A program made the position numbers and the translations under genes. A stretch of 40,411 nucleotides of DNA from Comamonadaceae bacterium (GTDB lineage: Bacteria; Pseudomonadota; Gammaproteobacteria; Burkholderiales; Burkholderiaceae_C), in NCBI GenBank assembly GCA_947453965.1, contig CANGIQ010000024.1:1-40411 (forward strand), written 5' to 3'. Position 1 is the first letter of the stretch, and each line of letters begins with the position of its first letter. The notes under the pieces are model-generated. The model worked only from the letters and a program-made list of their open reading frames with translations, did no database searches and was not told where the DNA came from. Shown here piece by piece: positions 1-7,411 of the stretch.

Positions 1-77
1 AGAATGGCAGTCTTTGCTGCATCGCGTTTGTGCTTTGAACTCAAATACGCAATGTCGTTAGTTTCTAAATCAATCAT
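1..77 (-). CDS. Partial hypothetical protein (N-terminus only)
   Basis: The frame begins with an ATG at 75-77 on the minus strand and runs off the window edge without a stop, giving 25 residues that begin MIDLETNDIAYLSSKHKRDA. A good Shine-Dalgarno sequence (AGGAGCGG) lies a few bases upstream of the ATG, which is the main reason to call it a gene. The residues are hydrophilic, with no signal peptide. I do not recognise the family from so short a piece. Confidence 0.5.
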   Translation of the reverse strand, partial: MIDLETNDIAYLSSKHKRDAAKTAI

Positions 78-177
78 GAACCGCTCCTGTGTGTTGCTAT
101 GCACGCAGTGTTTGTTCAATGACAGAAATGGACAACCGAAGTCCTGAAGGTTTGGCGGGTTACCTAGCTGTGGTGTT

Positions 178-465
178 TCACAGCCCTTGCACAGCCACCA
201 GCCTTGCGCGACTGCATGCATCGCGAATGCTTTTCAGGCCTTGGTAAATGGGCCCGTTGTAGAACCCTTCAAACGAAGCGATGTCAGGGAATTCCAAAAT
301 GACAATGCGTCGAGGTTCCCAATCGCCTTCGTACACACAGTGCTCACCAGCGCGTGCCAAGTATTTGCCACCGGCCGCTTCAAGTGCAGGTTTCACGCCC
401 GCCATGAATTCTTGGTAGCGAGCCAAGTCAAAAATTTCCACGTCAAAGATCACATAGGCACTCAT
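178..465 (-). CDS. DUF1330 family protein
   Basis: A 95-residue protein starting MSAYVIFDVEIFDLARYQEF, matching the small dimeric alpha/beta-barrel DUF1330 family in length and pattern (Y-x-x-x-V/I-D near the start, then Y...G-G-K-Y-L-A-R, and R-x-x-I-L-E-F-P followed by F-Y near residue 65). Biochemical function is unknown for the family. The open frame could extend 14 codons upstream, but the internal ATG at 463-465 has a GGAG Shine-Dalgarno at proper spacing and gives the usual family length. It lies 19 bases downstream of the outer-membrane protein gene on the same strand, so the two may be co-transcribed. Confidence 0.85.
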   Translation of the reverse strand: MSAYVIFDVEIFDLARYQEFMAGVKPALEAAGGKYLARAGEHCVYEGDWEPRRIVILEFPDIASFEGFYNGPIYQGLKSIRDACSRARLVAVQGL

Positions 466-484
466 GAGGTCTCCAAAGCACAAG

Positions 485-1081
485 TCAAAATTTGTATCGC
501 AAACCAATGCTGATCAATGAGGTGCTGGTTTGTTCAGAGGGTATGCGCTTCGCCCTCGTGTAATCTGCCCCGATACCCCAGTGGGCATCTAGGTTGTGCG
601 AAAGGCCCAAGCCATAAATGGTGTGGGCGTAGGTCGTCGATGTCGTTGCGGCGCCTGCAATTCTGCGAATCGTGGTTTCTTGCGTGCCATATTGCCTGCC
701 CAGTTTTGCATAAATGCTCCATGCTGGACTCAGCGCCAAGTAAGGCCGCAAGTTGAAGCCATAGCCATCTTGCGCATTGACCGTCATGCTGGATGTTGCT
801 GTGAGTGCCTGGGTGGAGTCGTTGAGTGCGGTGAACACATAGCCATCCAAGGCTAAGTTGGGTACAACAACCATGCTCAAGCCAATGCCAATGGTTGTCG
901 GTTTGTAGGTTCCGAGATTGCGCGACGACTCATCCTTGGCCGTGGTTTGGCTGTAGGAGATTCCGCCATAAACGTCACCCACCTCATCAGCTAGCGCATA
1001 GGCGCACAGATGGGCTGCAATGAGTGCAGCCGAAAATCTCAAACCCTTGCGACAAGCGGCCAACATTGGTTCAATTTGCAC
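485..1081 (-). CDS. Small outer-membrane beta-barrel protein
   Basis: A 198-residue protein with an N-terminal signal peptide (hydrophobic stretch around residues 14-30 ending near AYALADE). The rest has alternating polar/hydrophobic strands typical of a small beta-barrel, and the chain ends in RYKF: a C-terminal aromatic residue is the usual recognition signal for outer-membrane barrel assembly. Size and pattern resemble 8-stranded barrels of the OmpA/OmpW-like superfamily. No specific substrate can be assigned. An alternative start at Met6 is possible. It precedes the DUF1330 gene by 19 bases on the same strand. The call as an outer-membrane barrel is well supported; the subfamily is not. 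Confidence 0.75.
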   Translation of the reverse strand: MQIEPMLAACRKGLRFSAALIAAHLCAYALADEVGDVYGGISYSQTTAKDESSRNLGTYKPTTIGIGLSMVVVPNLALDGYVFTALNDSTQALTATSSMTVNAQDGYGFNLRPYLALSPAWSIYAKLGRQYGTQETTIRRIAGAATTSTTYAHTIYGLGLSHNLDAHWGIGADYTRAKRIPSEQTSTSLISIGLRYKF

Positions 1082-1284
1082 AACAAGCCTTTGTGGATGG
1101 AAATAGCTTATTTATAAAGGATTGATAAAAATGCTTGTATAAGAGAATGTATACACATACTGACACAGGGTGAATGGAAAGGCGGCGCCATGTGAGGAAC
1201 TGCTTCTCTCCATGAGGCAAGGGCTGACATCCGTAACGTTGCATAAAATCTGCAAATTCACAAATTACTGCACAAGGTCTATCT
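1082..1284. promoter_or_regulatory. Divergent intergenic region between barrel protein and ion channel
   Basis: About 200 bases between the divergent starts of the outer-membrane protein and the sodium channel. It is clearly AT-rich around 1105-1165, with hexamers resembling -10 boxes on both strands (TATAAG near 1138 on plus, TATAAA on minus) and two TGTATA copies near 1136-1156. I cannot pick a convincing -35/-10 pair, so this is given as a region that must hold both promoters, not as mapped promoters. Confidence 0.4.
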
Positions 1285-2115
1285 ATGTTTGAGCACGCTG
1301 CCGATGCCCCCATTTGGCGCCGAAAAATCGAGGCATTCGTTAACAGTGCGACGATTCAACACTTCATCGTATTTTTAATTGTTTTGAACGCTGTGTTGTT
1401 GGGGCTAGAGACAGATCCCGAGATCGTTCAAAACATTGGCACCGAGTTGGCTTTTATTGACCACGCGATTTTGTTCATCTTCACATTGGAAATTGTGTTG
1501 CTGATGGCGTCTCGTGGTTGGAAGTACTTTCTGGACCCTTGGTGCGTTTTTGACTTCTTGGTGGTCAGCATTTCGTTGGTGCCCGCGACCGAAAGTTTGT
1601 CGGTGTTGCGTTCGCTGCGTGTGTTGCGGGTCTTGCGACTGATCAACAAGGTAGAGAGCATGAAGCGTGTGGTGAGCGGCTTGCTGAGCTCGTTGCCAGG
1701 TTTGGGATCGGTGTTTGGCCTGATCTTGATTATTTTTTACGTGTCAGGCGTGATTGCAACCAATGAATTTGGCAAAGCCTTTCCCGACTACTTTGGCAGC
1801 TTGAGCAACACCTTCTTCACGCTGTTCCAGGTGATGACGCTGGAGAGCTGGTCAGACGGTGTGGCGCGTCCCGTGATGGAGAAGTTCCCCTATGCCTGGA
1901 TTTTCTTTGTCTTGTTCATCTTGGTGGCGACCTTCATCGTGGTGAACTTATTCATCGCAGTGATCGTGGATTCTTTGACTTCCAGCCCTAAAGAAAACGT
2001 GGGCATGAGTGAACATCAGCATCATCCAACGCCTTTGGAGCAAGAGGTGCGCGCCATGCGGCAAGAAATTAGCGAACTCAAAGAACTGCTCAAAGCAGCG
2101 GTTCACAAACCATAA
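1285..2115 (+). CDS. Bacterial voltage-gated sodium channel (NaChBac/BacNav family)
   Basis: A 276-residue single-domain six-helix channel that would assemble as a tetramer in the inner membrane. Visible parts: S1 about 24-40, S2 58-74, S3 84-100; an S4 voltage sensor with arginines at every third residue (R109, R112, R115, R118); S5 141-158; a pore loop with filter T185-L-E-S-W-S-D191; S6 204-229; and a cytoplasmic C-terminal coiled coil about 251-272, as in other BacNav channels. The LESW motif places it firmly in this family. The aspartate directly after LESWS sits where NavAb has methionine (Met181), the position changed to Asp in the engineered calcium-selective CavAb. The gene stands alone, ends in a strong terminator, and its ATG follows a modest AAGG Shine-Dalgarno. 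Ion selectivity is not established by sequence. Confidence 0.92.
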   Translation: MFEHAADAPIWRRKIEAFVNSATIQHFIVFLIVLNAVLLGLETDPEIVQNIGTELAFIDHAILFIFTLEIVLLMASRGWKYFLDPWCVFDFLVVSISLVPATESLSVLRSLRVLRVLRLINKVESMKRVVSGLLSSLPGLGSVFGLILIIFYVSGVIATNEFGKAFPDYFGSLSNTFFTLFQVMTLESWSDGVARPVMEKFPYAWIFFVLFILVATFIVVNLFIAVIVDSLTSSPKENVGMSEHQHHPTPLEQEVRAMRQEISELKELLKAAVHKP

Positions 2116-2144
2116 AAAAAGCCCAGCAGACGCTGGGCTTTTTT
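2114..2144. terminator. Bidirectional rho-independent terminator
   Basis: A perfect 7-bp GC-rich stem (GCCCAGC/GCTGGGC) with a 4-base loop, flanked by a run of A on the left and T on the right. It lies directly after the ion-channel stop codon and just beyond the stop of the convergent YceI gene, so it can serve both. Confidence 0.9.
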
Positions 2145-2165
2145 CATAGGCGCTTCGGCTTGCGC

Positions 2166-2744
2166 TTATTGCTGGATGGCTTCAATCGCGATGTCAATGC
2201 GCACTTCGTCGCCCACGTAAGGCGCGTATTTGCCGGCGTTGAATTCAGAGCGCTTGATCACGGTCCAGGCATTGGCACCCAGTGCTGCTTTTTTCAGCAT
2301 GGGGTGGGGCATGGCTTGGAAGCTGCTCACGGTCAGGGTGACGGGTTTGGTCACGCCTTTGATGGTCAGGTTGCCGTCGATGGACTTGGGCTTGCCGTCT
2401 TCAAACACCACCTTGGTGGATTTGAAAGTTGCCTTGGGGAACTTGGCGGTGTCCAAAAAGTCTTCGCCTTGGATGTGGCCGTTGAAGTCGGTGAAACCGG
2501 TGTTGACCGAGGTCATGTCGATCACGATGTCCACCGAGCCTGTTTTGCCTTCGGCATCAAACACCACGGTCCCTGTGGTTTTGTCGAAGCGGCTCAACTG
2601 GGTGGAATAACCAAAGTGTGAGTAAGAGAAACGTGGGAAGGTGTGTGTGCCTTCAACCACATAGGTTTGTGGTGCGGCGATGGCCGATGTGGCGGCCACA
2701 GTTGCAAAAGCCAAAGCGGCGGCGAGACGGTTGAGTTTGGTCAT
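2166..2744 (-). CDS. YceI family periplasmic protein (copy 1)
   Basis: A 192-residue protein with a clear signal peptide (about residues 1-24, ending TSAIAA) followed by a YceI lipocalin-like domain: a G-T-H-T-F start, the F-x-G-x-I-x-G-x-D-F-L-D-T-x-K-F-P segment near 85-105, then the K-x-x-x-G-N-L-T-I-K-G-V-T-K-P-V block. YceI barrels bind long polyisoprenoid lipids in the periplasm; the physiological role is unclear. A GGAG Shine-Dalgarno precedes the ATG. It is the last gene of a b561-YceI-YceI set, 21 bases after the second copy. The two copies are clearly diverged, so this is an old duplication or separate acquisition rather than a recent one. Confidence 0.92.
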   Translation of the reverse strand: MTKLNRLAAALAFATVAATSAIAAPQTYVVEGTHTFPRFSYSHFGYSTQLSRFDKTTGTVVFDAEGKTGSVDIVIDMTSVNTGFTDFNGHIQGEDFLDTAKFPKATFKSTKVVFEDGKPKSIDGNLTIKGVTKPVTLTVSSFQAMPHPMLKKAALGANAWTVIKRSEFNAGKYAPYVGDEVRIDIAIEAIQQ

Positions 2745-2765
2745 GATGAGACTCCAGGTTAAAAA

Positions 2766-3323
2766 TTATTTGCCCGCTTGTGCGGTGAGTTGAAAGTTGA
2801 CTTGAATGTCGTTGGCGACGACATCAAACTTGGACCACATGCCTTCTCCAATCAAGAAGTCGGCGCGATGGAGGGTGAAGCCGCCCGTGAACACACCGGC
2901 ATTGCCTTGTGGGGTGTGCTTCAAGGGGAAGCTGATGTCTTGGGTTTTGCCTTTGATGGTGAGCTTGCCCGTCACTTGGTACTGGTTGGGCGTGGTGGGC
3001 TTGACCTGGCTGGCCACAAACACGGCCTTGGGAAACGCGGCCACGTTGAACCACGATTTGCCGACCACTTCTTGGTCTGCATCAGAAGAGCCCGTGTCGA
3101 TGGAGGCGAGTTCAATCTCCAGCGTGGCTTTGGCGTTGGTGGCTTTGGCCGGATCGAAGCTCAGCTGGGACGAGAATTTTTTAAATTTACCTTCCATGGC
3201 CACACCCATTTGCTTGTAGCTGAAGGTGACGCTGCTTTTGTCGGCTTGGATGGTTTTGTATTCGACGGCGTGGGCTTGTAGCGCAACGAGGCCGGTCAAT
3301 GCCAGGGCGAAGATCTTATTCAT
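2766..3323 (-). CDS. YceI family periplasmic protein (copy 2)
   Basis: A 185-residue secreted YceI homologue: signal peptide about 1-19 (ends LQAHA), then the lipocalin-like domain with a D-x-E-V-V-G-K-S-W-F-N-V-A-A-F-P segment and a K-L-T-I-K-G-K-T-Q-D-I block. It overlaps the end of the cytochrome b561 gene by 8 bases and has a good AAGGA Shine-Dalgarno inside that gene, so translation is probably coupled. Pairing of b561 and YceI recalls the yceJ-yceI pair of E. coli, where both act at the membrane/periplasm, suggesting joint work on a lipid-soluble or redox-active cargo (inference). Confidence 0.93.
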   Translation of the reverse strand: MNKIFALALTGLVALQAHAVEYKTIQADKSSVTFSYKQMGVAMEGKFKKFSSQLSFDPAKATNAKATLEIELASIDTGSSDADQEVVGKSWFNVAAFPKAVFVASQVKPTTPNQYQVTGKLTIKGKTQDISFPLKHTPQGNAGVFTGGFTLHRADFLIGEGMWSKFDVVANDIQVNFQLTAQAGK

Positions 3324-3870
3324 GGGTGGTTCCTTGTGAGTTTCTATGGGGCAGCATGCGGGTCAGGGTGTCATCGCGGTCGATGAAGTGGTGTTTCAGG
3401 GCTGCGCCCAAGTGGCCCACCACCAAGGCCATCAAGCCCCAGTTGAGCAGGCTGTGCACTTCTTCTAAAAGATGGCCGAGCTCTTTGTCGCGGCTCAGCA
3501 AATCAGGAATAGGCAGCACGCCAAACCAAACCGTTTGCACGCCTTTGGCCGAACTCATCAACCAGCCGCTGAGTGGAATGACGACCATCAATGCATAGAG
3601 CGCCAAGTGGCCGGCATGCGCCAACAGTTGCACATGACGCGGCATGCTGCTGGCATAGGGCGGTGGTGGGTTGAGCAGGCGCCATGCCAGGCGAACCCAC
3701 ACCAGCACAAAGATGCTGACACCGGCCCATTTGTGCCACGAAAAGTATTGGAGTTTTTCTGGCGACAAGGGCATGTCGCTCATGACAAAGCCCAGTGCGA
3801 GCAAACCAAAAATAACCAAGGCCATGAACCAGTGCAGGGCTTTGGCGATGGGGTGGTACGAGGTGTTCAT
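3316..3870 (-). CDS. Cytochrome b561 family protein (YceJ-like)
   Basis: A 184-residue inner-membrane di-heme cytochrome b561. Four hydrophobic helices are visible, with the family's histidines in Y-H-P-I-A-K-A-L-H-W (helix 1), W-H-K-W-A-G (helix 2) and the late H-L-G-A-A-L-K-H-H segment (helix 4). The family moves electrons from quinol or similar donors across the membrane. An upstream in-frame ATG at 3885 exists, but the ATG at 3868-3870 has an AAGGA Shine-Dalgarno at proper spacing and gives the conventional N-terminus. It is first of a three-gene set with two YceI genes and starts shortly after the LigB-type dioxygenase gene ends. Confidence 0.92.
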   Translation of the reverse strand: MNTSYHPIAKALHWFMALVIFGLLALGFVMSDMPLSPEKLQYFSWHKWAGVSIFVLVWVRLAWRLLNPPPPYASSMPRHVQLLAHAGHLALYALMVVIPLSGWLMSSAKGVQTVWFGVLPIPDLLSRDKELGHLLEEVHSLLNWGLMALVVGHLGAALKHHFIDRDDTLTRMLPHRNSQGTTHE

Positions 3871-3891
3871 TGCAGTCCTTGACATGAGGCT

Positions 3892-4680
3892 TTAAACAAA
3901 GGCATAGCCGTCCATGGCCAGCACGTAGTCGCTGATGCCGCGGTAAAACGGTGAGGGTGTGGCATCGGTGCCAGCGGCGCCGAGTGCCACGAACAGAGGC
4001 AGCAAGTGTTCTTCGGTGGGATGCGCGCGTTGACCTTCTGCAGACTCGTTGCGGTAGTTCAACAGTGACGCGACTTGGCCATCGGCCATGTGTTGCGCGA
4101 CCCAGTCGGCAAACACTTGCACATAGGCGGGCGATTCACCGCTTTGCGTGGCGCTGATGCGGTAGTCGCCCAGGTTGTGGGTCAGGTTGCCTGAGGCAAG
4201 CACCAAAAAGTCTTGTTGCGCCAGTTCGGCCAGGGCCTGGCCCACGGCGTAAGCATGGGCAGGGCCGGCGTGGCTTTGTACCGACAAGGGAATCACGGGC
4301 ACATCGGCGTCTGGAAACATTTGCAGCAAAGGAATCCAAGCGCCGTGGTCCAGGCCACGCGAGGGGTCGGCGTCGACGCGGGGGAAATGTTTTTTCAGGG
4401 TGTCGATCACCACTTCTGCACCTTCGGGGCAGCCGGTGGCAGGGTAGCTGATGTCGTACAGCGCAGATGGAAAACCATAAAAGTCATGGATGGTTTCCAA
4501 ATGTGCGCCCGTGCCCACAGTGGGGTACGCGGTTTCCCAATGGGGGCTGACCACGATGATGGCGCGCGGCGTGTTTAAGAAACTGGCGACCTGTGCCATG
4601 GCTGCGCCGGCCGCGCCAGGTTGCAGGGCAAAGGTGGGGGCGCCGTGGGGCACAAAGAGGGTGTTGCGAAGGTGTTGCAT
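3892..4680 (-). CDS. Class III extradiol ring-cleavage dioxygenase (LigB/4,5-DOPA dioxygenase-like)
   Basis: A 262-residue cytoplasmic enzyme of the LigB/DODA type, close in plan to E. coli YgiD. Metal-site and active-site histidines are visible: V-P-H12-G-A-P, S-P-H47-W-E, L-D-H112-G-A-W and a late H220-P-T-E-E-H225 segment; the S-G-N-L-T-H168-N motif is also typical. The family opens catechol-type rings between or beside hydroxyls using a non-heme metal. The substrate is not predictable here; no other aromatic-degradation genes flank it. It is transcribed divergently from a LysR regulator 93 bases away, the classic layout for a LysR-controlled target. Confidence 0.9.
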   Translation of the reverse strand: MQHLRNTLFVPHGAPTFALQPGAAGAAMAQVASFLNTPRAIIVVSPHWETAYPTVGTGAHLETIHDFYGFPSALYDISYPATGCPEGAEVVIDTLKKHFPRVDADPSRGLDHGAWIPLLQMFPDADVPVIPLSVQSHAGPAHAYAVGQALAELAQQDFLVLASGNLTHNLGDYRISATQSGESPAYVQVFADWVAQHMADGQVASLLNYRNESAEGQRAHPTEEHLLPLFVALGAAGTDATPSPFYRGISDYVLAMDGYAFV

Positions 4681-4753
4681 GGCGTTGCTTGTTTGGCTTG
4701 AACGGACTGTAGGTTTTTAAATAGATTCGAAAAAGTACCTAATGAAGAAATAC

Positions 4754-4774
4754 TTGTTGCAAAATAAGCAACAA
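4754..4774. promoter_or_regulatory. Candidate LysR operator (perfect inverted repeat)
   Basis: Two perfect 7-base arms, TTGTTGC and GCAACAA, separated by 7 bases. It contains the LysR-type T-N11-A pattern (T4758 to A4770). The right arm ends on the first base of the lysR start codon and the site lies between the two divergent genes, fitting auto-repression plus control of the dioxygenase. Binding is inferred. Confidence 0.6.
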
Positions 4775-5667
4775 TGGATAAATTCAACGCAATGCAAGTG
4801 TTTGTGCGGGTGGCCGAGGCGGGCAGCTTCACAGCCGTGGCCAACCAAGAGAACGTGGCGCGCTCGGTCATCACGCGACAGATCGCGGGCCTGGAGACTC
4901 AGCTCGGCACCAAGCTCATCACCCGCAGCACGCGCAGCTTGACGCTGACCACGGCTGGCTCGGCTTATCTCGAAAAATGCCGCGTGATCTTGAACATGGT
5001 GGATGCGGCAGAAACCAGCCTCAGCGAAGAAAAAGCCATTCCCCGTGGCCGCATTCGCCTGGGCCTGCCGCTGAGTTTTGGCTTGCAACGCCTGATGCCC
5101 GCATTGACCGAATTTGCCAGGCAGCAACCGCATATCCAGCTGGCCATGGACTTTTCGGACCGCCGCGCCAATTTGATTGAAGAGGGCATTGACCTTTCTA
5201 TCCGCATCACCGCCAACCTGGATCAAAGCGACATCGTGCGCAAGCTGGGAACGTGCCGGCTGATGACCATCGCCTCGCCCGACTATTTGTCGCAGCACGG
5301 CCAGGTCAAGCACCCGCGTGAGTTGCAAAACCATGAGTGCTTGGCGTATTCGATTGACATGACACCGACCTCGTGGTCCTACCAAGTGGGCGAGCAGTTG
5401 GCTAATTTCCCGATTCGTGGGCGGCTCATGGCGAACAACGGTGTGGCGTTGGCCAAGGCGGCGGCCGAGGGCTTGGGCATCACGCGCCAACCCGATTTCA
5501 TTGCCCAGCCGTTCATTGACCGTGGTGAGGTGGTGGAAGTCTTGAAAAAGTTCGCGGCCAAGCCCTTGGGCATTTATGCCGTGCTGCCCAGCAACCGCTA
5601 CATTCCGCACCGCGTGTCGGTGTTGATCGAGTATTTGTCTGTCGCCTTGGCACGGGCGCGGTCATAG
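4774..5667 (+). CDS. LysR family transcriptional regulator
   Basis: A 297-residue LysR protein: N-terminal winged helix-turn-helix about 1-60 (M-Q-V-F-V-R-V-A-E-A-G-S-F-T-A-V-A, then R-S-V-I-T-R-Q-I-A-G-L-E) and a periplasmic-binding-like effector domain about 90-295. The N-terminus matches the family exactly from the ATG at 4774, yet there is no convincing Shine-Dalgarno before it and the start overlaps a candidate operator. It is divergent from the LigB-type dioxygenase and is probably its regulator (inference from layout). It ends 6 bases before cysM; read-through into cysM is possible. Confidence 0.95.
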   Translation: MDKFNAMQVFVRVAEAGSFTAVANQENVARSVITRQIAGLETQLGTKLITRSTRSLTLTTAGSAYLEKCRVILNMVDAAETSLSEEKAIPRGRIRLGLPLSFGLQRLMPALTEFARQQPHIQLAMDFSDRRANLIEEGIDLSIRITANLDQSDIVRKLGTCRLMTIASPDYLSQHGQVKHPRELQNHECLAYSIDMTPTSWSYQVGEQLANFPIRGRLMANNGVALAKAAAEGLGITRQPDFIAQPFIDRGEVVEVLKKFAAKPLGIYAVLPSNRYIPHRVSVLIEYLSVALARARS

Positions 5668-5673
5668 GAAAAT

Positions 5674-6606
5674 ATGGCACAGTCTGAGCCTATGAACGAG
5701 AAAACCTTGTACCCCACCATTGAAGACGCGATTGGCAAAACGCCCTTGGTCGCCTTGCAGCGCATTGGCGCGGCCGACAACGCGGCCCGTGGCAATGTGA
5801 TTTTGGGCAAGCTCGAAGGCAACAACCCGGCAGGCTCGGTCAAAGACCGTCCGGCTTTGTCCATGATTCAGCGTGCCCAAGAGCGCGGGGACATTCAACC
5901 GGGCGACACCTTGATTGAAGCCACCTCGGGTAACACCGGCATTGCCTTGGCCATGGCGGCGGCGATCAAGGGCTATCGCATGGTGTTGATCATGCCCGAG
6001 GACCTGTCCATCGAACGTGCCCAAACCATGAAAGCCTTTGGTGCCGAGCTGATCTTGACGCCCAAAAGCGGTGGCATGGAATACGCGCGAGACCTGGCCG
6101 AGCGCATGCAAAAAGAGGGTAAAGGTCGCGTGCTCGACCAGTTCGCCAACGAAGACAACCCCCGCATTCACTTTGAAACCACAGGCCCTGAGCTGTGGCA
6201 AGACACCCACGGTCGCATCACCCACTTCGTGAGCGCCATGGGAACGACCGGCACCATCACGGGCGTGTCGCGTTATTTGAAATCGCAAAACCCAGCGGTG
6301 CGCATCATTGGCGCGCAACCCAGCGAGGGCTCGCGCATTCCTGGCATTCGCAAGTGGCCACAAGAGTATTTGCCCAAAATTTATGACGCCCAGAACGTGG
6401 ACGAGTTGGTCTACGTCAGCCAAGACGATGCCGAAGACATGTGCCGTCGTTTGGCGCGTGAAGAAGGTATCTTTGCCGGCATCTCTGCCGCGGGAGCCTG
6501 CTGGGTGGCTTTGCAAATTGCGCAGCAGGTCGAGAACGCCACCATCGCCTTCATCGTCTGCGACCGTGGTGACCGTTATCTGTCCACAGGAGTTTTCCCC
6601 GCATGA
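5674..6606 (+). CDS. cysM: Cysteine synthase B (O-acetylserine sulfhydrylase, CysM)
   Basis: A 310-residue PLP enzyme making cysteine from O-acetylserine and sulfide or thiosulfate. The PLP lysine is K57 in N-N-P-A-G-S-V-K-D-R, the substrate/cofactor loop is T84-S-G-N-T-G89, and a C-terminal C-D-R-G-D-R-Y-L-S-T-G-V-F segment is typical. N-N-P-A-G-S-V-K-D-R plus the R-x-x-G-x-R-K-W-P region favours CysM over CysK. The ATG at 5674 has AGGA four bases upstream; Met7 is an alternative. It overlaps the next gene by ATGA, so the Nudix protein and probably the TusA-like protein are in the same operon. Confidence 0.93.
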   Translation: MAQSEPMNEKTLYPTIEDAIGKTPLVALQRIGAADNAARGNVILGKLEGNNPAGSVKDRPALSMIQRAQERGDIQPGDTLIEATSGNTGIALAMAAAIKGYRMVLIMPEDLSIERAQTMKAFGAELILTPKSGGMEYARDLAERMQKEGKGRVLDQFANEDNPRIHFETTGPELWQDTHGRITHFVSAMGTTGTITGVSRYLKSQNPAVRIIGAQPSEGSRIPGIRKWPQEYLPKIYDAQNVDELVYVSQDDAEDMCRRLAREEGIFAGISAAGACWVALQIAQQVENATIAFIVCDRGDRYLSTGVFPA

Positions 6607-7145
6607 ACGCATTTCGCTTTTGCCCCAGCTGCGCCACACCCTTGGCGATGATTGCCAAAGAAGAAGATGGAGGACTGGTGGAGCGCTTGCGTTGCGCCGC
6701 CTGCGACTGGACCCACTGGAACAACCCCACGCCCGTGCTTGCTGGCATCGTGCAGTACCGTGGCCAAATTTTGTTGGCCCGCAATGCGGCCTGGCCGGGC
6801 CGACGCTTCGCGTTGATCACCGGTTTCATGGAAGCGGGTGAAACACCCGAAGACGGTATCCGCCGTGAGATTGCAGAAGAAACAGCGCTTGAGGTGAGCG
6901 CGCTGAGCTTGGTGGGCGTGTACGATTTTCAGCGCATGAACCAAGTCATCATTGCCTACCATGCGGTGGCCGATGGCGAGGTCAAGCTGTCGCCCGAGCT
7001 GGCAGAGTACAAGTTGTACCCACCCGCCGACGTGATTTGTTGGCCTGCTGGAACAGGCTACGCCATGGCCGATTGGCAACGCAGCCAAGGCATTGAACCG
7101 CGCTTCATGGAATGGGCGCAACGTGAACAACTCAATTTGGATTGA
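6603..7145 (+). CDS. Nudix hydrolase with zinc ribbon (NudC-like)
   Basis: A 180-residue protein with an N-terminal zinc ribbon (C-P-S-C at 8-11 and C-A-A-C near 31-34) and a Nudix domain about 44-165. The Nudix box G-F-M-E-A-G-E...R-R-E-I-A-E-E-T-A-L fits G-x5-E-x7-R-E-U-x-E-E-x-G-U except that the late Gly is Ala. Zinc ribbon plus Nudix recalls NADH pyrophosphatase/RNA-decapping NudC, but the protein is shorter and lacks the NudC N-terminal domain, so the substrate is open. Start and stop overlap with cysM (ATGA), showing translational coupling. Confidence 0.88.
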   Translation: MNAFRFCPSCATPLAMIAKEEDGGLVERLRCAACDWTHWNNPTPVLAGIVQYRGQILLARNAAWPGRRFALITGFMEAGETPEDGIRREIAEETALEVSALSLVGVYDFQRMNQVIIAYHAVADGEVKLSPELAEYKLYPPADVICWPAGTGYAMADWQRSQGIEPRFMEWAQREQLNLD

Positions 7146-7150
7146 CCCAG

Positions 7151-7378
7151 ATGAACATCGATCAAGAACTCGACACGCGGGGTTTGAACTGCCCGCTGCC
7201 TATCCTCAAAGCGAAGAAAGCCCTGACCACCATGCAAAGTGGCCAGCTGCTCAAAGTGGTGTCAACCGATACCGGTTCTGTGCGTGACTTTGCGGCCTTT
7301 GCCAAGCAAACTGGCAATGAGCTGGTGTCACAAGAAACCGTGGGCAACGACTTTATTCACGTCCTCAAACGTCGTTGA
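7151..7378 (+). CDS. TusA-like sulfurtransferase (SirA/YeeD/TusA family)
   Basis: A 75-residue protein with the family motif L-N-C14-P-L-P-I-L-K-A-K-K-A near the N-terminus; C14 would carry persulfide. The remainder (V-V-S-T-D-T-G-S...D-F...F-A-K-Q-T-G-N) matches the small two-layer fold of TusA proteins, which pass sulfur to tRNA thiolation, molybdenum cofactor or other acceptors. I chose the ATG at 7151 rather than a TTG at 7142 that overlaps the Nudix stop. Its place behind cysM fits sulfur metabolism. Which acceptor it serves cannot be told. Confidence 0.9.
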   Translation: MNIDQELDTRGLNCPLPILKAKKALTTMQSGQLLKVVSTDTGSVRDFAAFAKQTGNELVSQETVGNDFIHVLKRR

Positions 7379-7411
7379 TCAGCGGTTGAGATGCGCCCGA
7401 GTACGTGGCGC

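Noticed and set aside
1071..1313. 80-residue open frame on the minus strand between the barrel protein and the channel
   Set aside because: It overlaps both real gene starts, has no Shine-Dalgarno and no recognisable features; the region is better read as a divergent promoter region.
4717..5610. 297-residue open frame antisense to the LysR gene
   Set aside because: Mirror frame of a clear LysR coding sequence; composition is rich in His/Gln/Arg as expected of a shadow frame.
5662..6639. 325-residue open frame antisense to cysM
   Set aside because: cysM is unambiguous; the antisense frame lacks family motifs and spans two genes.
7393..7411. Short GC hairpin between the TusA-like gene and galU
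   Set aside because: Only a 5-bp stem and no T run, so I did not call it a terminator.
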